Below, one piece after another: positions 6,414-10,647 of a DNA stretch of 10,647 nt. A program made the position numbers and the translations under genes. Location of the stretch: positions 10,020 through 20,666 of the forward strand of contig PALY01000112.1 of assembly GCA_002707085.1 (NCBI GenBank). The letters run 5' to 3'. The notes under the pieces were generated by a model that saw only the letters and a program-made list of their open reading frames with translations, searched no databases and had not been told where the DNA came from. Source of the stretch: Deltaproteobacteria bacterium (lineage in GTDB: Bacteria > Myxococcota_A > UBA796). Within the stretch, counting starts at the first letter, position 1. The number at the start of each line of letters is the position of its first letter.

Positions 6414-8434
6414 ACATCCGCGACATCACACGCCTGGGAGCGTTGGTCGGCTTGTACGAATCCATTGCCATCATTCGATGGGATTGGCTGATGGAAGACT
6501 GCCGTTGGTGGAGAGTGGCACTCTCTATTGGCTGGGCGTTGATCATCATCGCCATCAACGCTGGCCTGTTCAGTTTGCTTGGCGCCATTTTTCGACGATC
6601 CATTCTACTGACATCTGTGGTGTACACAGCCTTTATCTGTGGCGCTCGGTTCGTCGGTGGTGACCGGTTTGAACTCATCAGTCTGTCTGCTGCTGCTGCC
6701 GTCGTACTTTTCTTGCTCTTGATTCGCGTCTGGCCTTGGGTCATGGGACTGTTGGCCATCGCATTGGCCACCCCTGGACTGTGGGGCCGGGTTCCGGTCT
6801 ACACCACAGCCATCGACGAACAGATCTACTTCCTTCTTCCAGGTGCCATCGCCACCGTCCTTGCCGGAATCGTGCTGGCAAACCGAAACAAGCAAAGCAA
6901 TGGATGGGCCGGATGGGCTGCGGGTCTCATGGCCCTTGTGGGCATTTCAGGAGCCACGGCGGCTTCATCTGGAATGGCCACCAAAACAATCGACAACCCC
7001 AATGTGCTGTTCATTCTGGTCGACACCCTGCGCCAAGACCACGTACAGCCCTATGGGGATGCCATCGCTACGCCAGGCATTCAACGAATCGCTGCGGAAG
7101 GTGCGGTGTACGAAGATGCCATCACGGTCATTCCAAAAACCACACAATCGGTCGCAGCCTTTCAAACCGGCCGCTACCCCGTGACCAACGGTGTTCGAAT
7201 CCTCAAAGACAGCTTGGGCGATCAAGAGCAAACCTTGGCAGAAACATTGAGCAATGCCGGCTACTCAACCGCAGCCTTTGTTCACAATGGTTGGGTCATG
7301 AGGGGCCGTGGGTTCGAGCAAGGCTTCGACCAGTTTTGGTCGTATTTTGAAATCGAACGTGCCTGGGGCCCTGCCCGCCTGAGTGGCTGGGTCACCGCCA
7401 TTGATACCTTCACAACAAAGCGCATTCGTTCCTTTGATGGGAACACAGATGCCAAGACCGCTACAGACCTGACCATCGATTGGATGCGAAATGTTCCACA
7501 ACCGTTCTACGGATATGTGCATTATTTCGACCCCCATTGGCCCTACCGCCCGCCCGGTGAAGATGGCGAATGTGATGTAAACAACATCCAGAAAATAAAA
7601 AAATGGTCGCGCGGCCAAATGATGTTCAAAAACCCCCTTCCTGATGCTGAAAATGAACGTGCGTGCGAGTTGTACCGAAAGGAAATCGCCTACAACTCAG
7701 ACCAAGTGGGTAGGCTGCTGAACGAACTGGATGAGATGGGCATCGCCGACAACACCATTGTCGTCTTCACTGCAGATCACGGACACAGCTTGGGTGAACA
7801 CGATTACTGGTACCACCACGGTGAGTTCCTCTACGACGCCTCTACGAGCATCCCACTGCTGATCAAAGCACCTGGACAAATCGAAGCTGGAACGGTTGTG
7901 GAGGATCAGGTTCGCAGCATTGATGTCATGCCCACATTGCTGGGACTTACAGGGATTACCGACAATGTTCCCACCACAGATGGTGTGAACGTGATGACGG
8001 AACGGGCGGGTCCCGCCTTTTTGGAAACGGACATCTCCTACTTTAAGTGGAACAAGCGGCGGTACATCAAAGGCGTATTGGGCAAGCTCCGAGCGATTCG
8101 AACGCCGGACTGGAAGATTATCTACACACCCAAAAAGGGTCCGGGAAAATGGGAACTGTTCAACCTGAAGGACGATCCTGAAGAGTTGAAGAACCTCTTT
8201 AAAACCGGTGAAGCGCCGAAAGAAGTCACCGAAGCCCTCATGGCCGAACTTCGAAAATGGATTCCCAAAGATGAGGTCAAAGACCTATCGAAAATCGGAA
8301 ACAAGCTGGATCAAATTCCACGCAACGCGAAGGTCACAGACGAGCCTGAAGACGAAGAAGTGGATGCAACGAGCGACGAAGAACTCTCAGAGACCGAACG
8401 TAAAATGCTGCAGGCGCTTGGATACGTCGAGTAG
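6410..8434 (+). CDS. Membrane sulfatase-fold protein with Thr at the nucleophile position
   Basis: 674 residues. About six or seven hydrophobic segments (6-188) precede a sulfatase/alkaline-phosphatase domain (about 197-600), likely facing the periplasm. Motifs seen: NVLFILVDTLRQDH (Asp205), IPKTTQSVAAFQTGRYP (242-257), HYFDPHWPY (371-379), VVFTADHGHSLGEH (Asp456, His457), and WELFNLKDDPEELKNL, the usual sulfatase C-terminal element. An acidic stretch (about 643-660) and the ending LQALGYVE, common in this family, close the protein. Aligned to CxPSR...TG, Thr244 takes the place of the Cys/Ser that is converted to formylglycine, and Arg is replaced by Val248. A classical formylglycine sulfatase is therefore unlikely, and phosphodiester hydrolysis or phospho-group transfer with a Thr nucleophile is more plausible. 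It overlaps the preceding gene by ATGA and is 21 bases from the next. Substrate unknown. Confidence 0.88.
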   Translation: MNIRDITRLGALVGLYESIAIIRWDWLMEDCRWWRVALSIGWALIIIAINAGLFSLLGAIFRRSILLTSVVYTAFICGARFVGGDRFELISLSAAAAVVLFLLLIRVWPWVMGLLAIALATPGLWGRVPVYTTAIDEQIYFLLPGAIATVLAGIVLANRNKQSNGWAGWAAGLMALVGISGATAASSGMATKTIDNPNVLFILVDTLRQDHVQPYGDAIATPGIQRIAAEGAVYEDAITVIPKTTQSVAAFQTGRYPVTNGVRILKDSLGDQEQTLAETLSNAGYSTAAFVHNGWVMRGRGFEQGFDQFWSYFEIERAWGPARLSGWVTAIDTFTTKRIRSFDGNTDAKTATDLTIDWMRNVPQPFYGYVHYFDPHWPYRPPGEDGECDVNNIQKIKKWSRGQMMFKNPLPDAENERACELYRKEIAYNSDQVGRLLNELDEMGIADNTIVVFTADHGHSLGEHDYWYHHGEFLYDASTSIPLLIKAPGQIEAGTVVEDQVRSIDVMPTLLGLTGITDNVPTTDGVNVMTERAGPAFLETDISYFKWNKRRYIKGVLGKLRAIRTPDWKIIYTPKKGPGKWELFNLKDDPEELKNLFKTGEAPKEVTEALMAELRKWIPKDEVKDLSKIGNKLDQIPRNAKVTDEPEDEEVDATSDEELSETERKMLQALGYVE

Positions 8435-8444
8435 TCAGTGGTGT

Positions 8445-8452
8445 AGGGTGAG
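8445..8452 (+). promoter_or_regulatory. Ribosome-binding site for the GTG start at 8456
   Basis: AGGGTGAG in the 21-base gap after the sulfatase-fold gene. Its GGG (8446-8448) is seven bases from the GTG, which supports this non-ATG start. Confidence 0.5.
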
Positions 8453-8455
8453 CGA

Positions 8456-9922
8456 GTGCTGAAGCAAGACTCCCATACACCCGCTTCTTGGTTGATCGAT
8501 GTCCTGATCGCCATCGTCTGTGGTCTTGCGTTCTGGTGGTTGGCCTTTGAAAAGCTCGGACGGGCGCACATGCTCGACCCATGGAACACAGCGGACATGT
8601 CGGATTACTGCAATGGGATCTTGCATCTTCTGGGTGAACCCGATGTGCCATGGTCGATCAAGCGATCCAAGATCACAGGGTGGGTTGCCACCCCATTGGC
8701 CACAGAACAAGGCATCATGTCGGCTTTGCGGACGTCCAGTGCTGTGGCCACCACCATGGTGGGAGGCGGACTGTACCTATGGGGACGGGTGGCTGGGGGA
8801 AGAACCGCCGGAATCCTTGCAGCCCTTGCAGGCCTCGCACTTTCCCCCTTGGTTTTATTGCCACGGATTTTGACCTTCTACCCAATGGTATCGGCCTTCT
8901 TTGTGCTCGGTGCTGTGGGTGTGACCGCAGGAATTGTGTACCGAAGCCCTCGGTCTTTGTTCTGGGCAGGTGCTGGTATAGGACTCGCACTGTTGGGCGA
9001 TGTTCGCGGATTGGTCTGGGCGGTTCCATGGATGTTCGGAGCGGTGATTGCCGTGGCCTACTCCACACACAAAAAGCGGGCGCTCAAATGGCTGCTGGCA
9101 CCATTGGCGGTGTCGTTTTTGATCGGTCACTGGAGCTACACCAAAGACGCCGTCAACTTCGAGGCTCAGCTCGATGTACGTCCATTGTGGAAGATGTATG
9201 GGTCCAAAGACCCTGCTCATCAACCCCCATACGACACAGGGGGCAGCTTTGTCTGGGGTCATTCAGGTCCATGGAAACTTCCACAAACCGGATTGTTCAT
9301 CATCAATCAGATGCGGCTCACGCCCCCCAAAGGCTTTCCCCCCCAAGTCTCACGTTTTGGCGTAGACAACCATCTTGCCCCCATGAAGCCGGTTTGGCTG
9401 GGTGCAGGGCTGTTGGCCATACTGGCACTCATTGGACGACCTCGGGCCTTTTTGGCCGTTGGCGTCACCGTACTTCCATTCGCCATTGCATTTCATGGCC
9501 AACAAAACATGGCCGAGATTCGGGTACGATTCCTCTGCCAAATCATGCCTGCATTGGCATTGTTGATCGGTGTTTCACTCGGAAAAATCGTCGATGGAAT
9601 CCCAGGGCCATGGCGTCAATGGAAAGGGGGGAGTCATCCCATCCGAACATTTGTGGCTGGAGGAACTCTGTTTGCAATTGTGACGGGGGAGATATCCACA
9701 CCCGCATCTCCGTGGGCGAGTTGGAGACGACCGTGGCCTGTGGTGAGCGAACTTCTCGTCATGCACCCCGATTCTGAAATCTACGGGGAACTGGGCGACC
9801 GCAAAAAACCATGCGCCCGCGCCTTGAAAAGAGATCAAGACGCAGGGAAATGGTTGGCGCCGCTCAGGCGACGCGTGAAGGTTCGCGACGTCGAAGACCC
9901 AGCAGACCCAACACGCCGATAA
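8456..9922 (+). CDS. Polytopic membrane protein, GT-C glycosyltransferase-like
   Basis: 488 residues from GTG 8456, with AGGGTGAG just upstream (8445-8452) as ribosome-binding site. TM1 spans about 11-30 and is followed by a polar loop, HMLDPWNTADMSDY (38-51), rich in Asp; GT-C enzymes keep their catalytic Asp in this first periplasmic loop. Further segments lie near 95-110, 118-135, 143-160, 166-203, 209-223, 322-337, 340-356 and 371-386, with a large loop at about 224-320 (GGSFVWGHSGPW). The AGILAALAGLALSPLVLLP pattern and the general layout recall ArnT/PMT-type transferases that use polyprenyl-phosphate sugars. There is no diagnostic motif, so the class is an inference; an unrelated transporter is possible. 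The basic C-terminus (LRRRVKVRDVED...) overlaps the opposite-strand gene. Its position after two phospho-transfer-type proteins suggests envelope lipid or glycan modification. Confidence 0.75.
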   Translation: MLKQDSHTPASWLIDVLIAIVCGLAFWWLAFEKLGRAHMLDPWNTADMSDYCNGILHLLGEPDVPWSIKRSKITGWVATPLATEQGIMSALRTSSAVATTMVGGGLYLWGRVAGGRTAGILAALAGLALSPLVLLPRILTFYPMVSAFFVLGAVGVTAGIVYRSPRSLFWAGAGIGLALLGDVRGLVWAVPWMFGAVIAVAYSTHKKRALKWLLAPLAVSFLIGHWSYTKDAVNFEAQLDVRPLWKMYGSKDPAHQPPYDTGGSFVWGHSGPWKLPQTGLFIINQMRLTPPKGFPPQVSRFGVDNHLAPMKPVWLGAGLLAILALIGRPRAFLAVGVTVLPFAIAFHGQQNMAEIRVRFLCQIMPALALLIGVSLGKIVDGIPGPWRQWKGGSHPIRTFVAGGTLFAIVTGEISTPASPWASWRRPWPVVSELLVMHPDSEIYGELGDRKKPCARALKRDQDAGKWLAPLRRRVKVRDVEDPADPTRR

Positions 9923-9968
9923 ACCAACCCAGGTTTTGCGGTCCATTGGAGACTGTGGAACATCCACC
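9864..9968 (-). other. MYXO-CTERM-like C-terminal sorting signal
   Basis: The last 34 codons encode GGCSTVSNGPQ, a hydrophobic core NLGWFIGVLGLLGL and the basic tail RRREPSRVA. This tripartite layout of Cys motif, membrane segment and Arg cluster is the known MYXO-CTERM signature (TIGR03901-like), here with a single Cys. It is the best taxonomic marker in the window. Confidence 0.8.
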
Positions 9969-10647
9969 CTTGTCCGCTTCTGGTGCATCCATCTCGACGG
10001 TGACTTCTACAGGGATGTCATCATCATCACTGCCGCCATCGGCATCGCCATCGGAACCAGAAGCCACCGAGTCATCATCGCCGGCAGGGTCTGTGCCATC
10101 ACAGTCTTGGTCTACACCATCGCCTGGAATCTCTTCCGCTCCTGGATTCACGCCAGCGCGACTGTCATCACAATCCACCAGTGGTGCATCCCGGTTGGCT
10201 TCTCCTTCATCTGCACAATCGGCATCTTCAGATTCTACGACTTCTGATGTTCGGTAGCCATCGCCATCCAAATCGGCGTAGCAGATCTCGAATCCATCAC
10301 AGTCTGCATCCAACTCATCACCAATCGCATCACCCATGCCTGGATTCACATCCGCATTACCGTCATCGCAATCGGTGTCGGGTGCATCGGCATTGGCGAC
10401 CCCATCACCAGAACAATCAATGGATTCTGAATCGACCACGGCACCATCGGTGGTTCGGAACCCATCGTTATCGGCATCGACATAGCATTGTTCGACTCCG
10501 TCACAGTTCCCGTCTACACCATCAGCCGCTGTCTCTTCGCCTTCTGGGTTGATGCTGGCATCACCATCATCGCAGTCACCGCCAGGTGCATCGGCCCCCA
10601 CAAGACCAGCACCGGTACACAGCAAGTCGCCTTCAACTTCTGAATAA
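9864..10647 (-). CDS. MopE-repeat secreted protein with MYXO-CTERM tail (partial, N-terminus beyond window)
   Basis: The frame is open to the right edge (...YSEVEGDLLCTGAG) and ends at TGA 9866-9864, giving about 261 codons of the C-terminal part. The TTG at 10625 is not a credible start: no signal peptide follows and it falls inside a repeat. Visible are the end of one and two full copies of a 66-68-residue unit (C-Y-x-D-x-D-x-DG-[FY]-RT ... DAPxxDCDD ... NP ... DG-x-D-x-DCDG). This resembles Pfam PF11617, the MopE-type putative metal-binding motif; Asp-rich loops suggest calcium or other metal binding. An acidic linker (DDDSVASGSDGDADGG) leads to GGCSTVSNGP, a hydrophobic segment and LRRR, a MYXO-CTERM-type sorting signal. 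The mature protein should be surface-attached after processing at the Cys by a myxosortase-type protease (family knowledge). It overlaps the plus-strand gene tail-to-tail by 59 bases. Confidence 0.88.
   Translation of the reverse strand, partial: YSEVEGDLLCTGAGLVGADAPGGDCDDGDASINPEGEETAADGVDGNCDGVEQCYVDADNDGFRTTDGAVVDSESIDCSGDGVANADAPDTDCDDGNADVNPGMGDAIGDELDADCDGFEICYADLDGDGYRTSEVVESEDADCADEGEANRDAPLVDCDDSRAGVNPGAEEIPGDGVDQDCDGTDPAGDDDSVASGSDGDADGGSDDDDIPVEVTVEMDAPEADKGGCSTVSNGPQNLGWFIGVLGLLGLRRREPSRVA
10095..10647 (-). repeat. Tandem MopE-type metal-binding repeats
   Basis: Copy one, partial, runs from 10647 to 10497; copy two from 10487 to 10293; copy three from 10283 to 10095. Each complete copy has five cysteines, an EF-hand-like DxDxDG loop and ends in DCDG. 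The nucleotide sequences have diverged, so this is a protein-level domain repeat, not a recent array. Confidence 0.85.

Noticed and set aside
8650..9777. Long plus-strand frame of 375 codons inside the GT-C-like gene
   Set aside because: Its composition (many His, Arg, Cys, Trp) is typical of an out-of-frame reading, and the overlapping frame has clear membrane-protein patterning and a ribosome-binding site.
10181..10552. Plus-strand His-rich frame
   Set aside because: Shadow of the Asp-rich MopE repeats: GAT/GAC codons read on the other strand as ATC/CAT-type codons.
10623..10625. TTG as the start of the MopE-repeat gene
   Set aside because: The frame continues to the window edge and the position is inside a repeat unit; there is no signal peptide.

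Overview
The window looks like a chromosomal piece of a Gram-negative bacterium of the Myxococcota or a related former-deltaproteobacterial group. Three features point there: a C-terminal MYXO-CTERM-type sorting tail, MopE-type Asp/Cys repeats (DCDD..., DGVDQDCDG), and secreted proteins carrying 'CTDGADND-D...FDCDDPGC' units next to a cytochrome with the CX4CH...CXXCH heme pattern best known from Geobacter. The order cannot be fixed from sequence reading alone. No RNA genes, insertion sequences, CRISPR arrays or integrases were seen. Coding density is very high and no stretch of more than about 100 bases lacks a gene.

Left block (1-2001, minus strand): two tandem lipoprotein genes, transcribed leftward. 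The upstream one (2001 to 493) is a multiheme c-type cytochrome with eight heme-attachment-like motifs, a duplicated Cys/Asp-rich unit, a long Asp-Ala/Asp-Thr spacer and a C-terminal MDDPP repeat. One base after its stop begins a second lipoprotein (491 to beyond base 1) with ten DDPA repeats. The two share a processed N-terminus: cysteines at residues 16, 24 and 36 in both, around a DGYxMTSDG motif. They look like paralogous surface proteins with stalk-like acidic spacers.

Middle block (2095-9922, plus strand): a tightly packed four-gene cluster divergent from the lipoproteins. It holds a RecQ-family DNA helicase; a membrane-anchored alkaline-phosphatase-superfamily protein resembling GPI ethanolamine-phosphate transferases, with a polytopic C-terminal half; a second alkaline-phosphatase-superfamily (sulfatase-fold) protein with the reverse layout, membrane segments first and a Thr where sulfatases have the formylglycine Cys; and a polytopic protein resembling GT-C lipid-linked-sugar glycosyltransferases. 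Junctions are a 7-base overlap, a 4-base ATGA overlap and a 21-base gap. The last three genes could form an envelope lipid or glycan decoration pathway (inference). The helicase at the head has no evident functional link.

Right block (9864-10647, minus strand): the 3' part of a secreted MopE-repeat protein ending in the MYXO-CTERM tail. Its last codons overlap the glycosyltransferase-like gene tail-to-tail by 59 bases. Its 5' end lies beyond the window.
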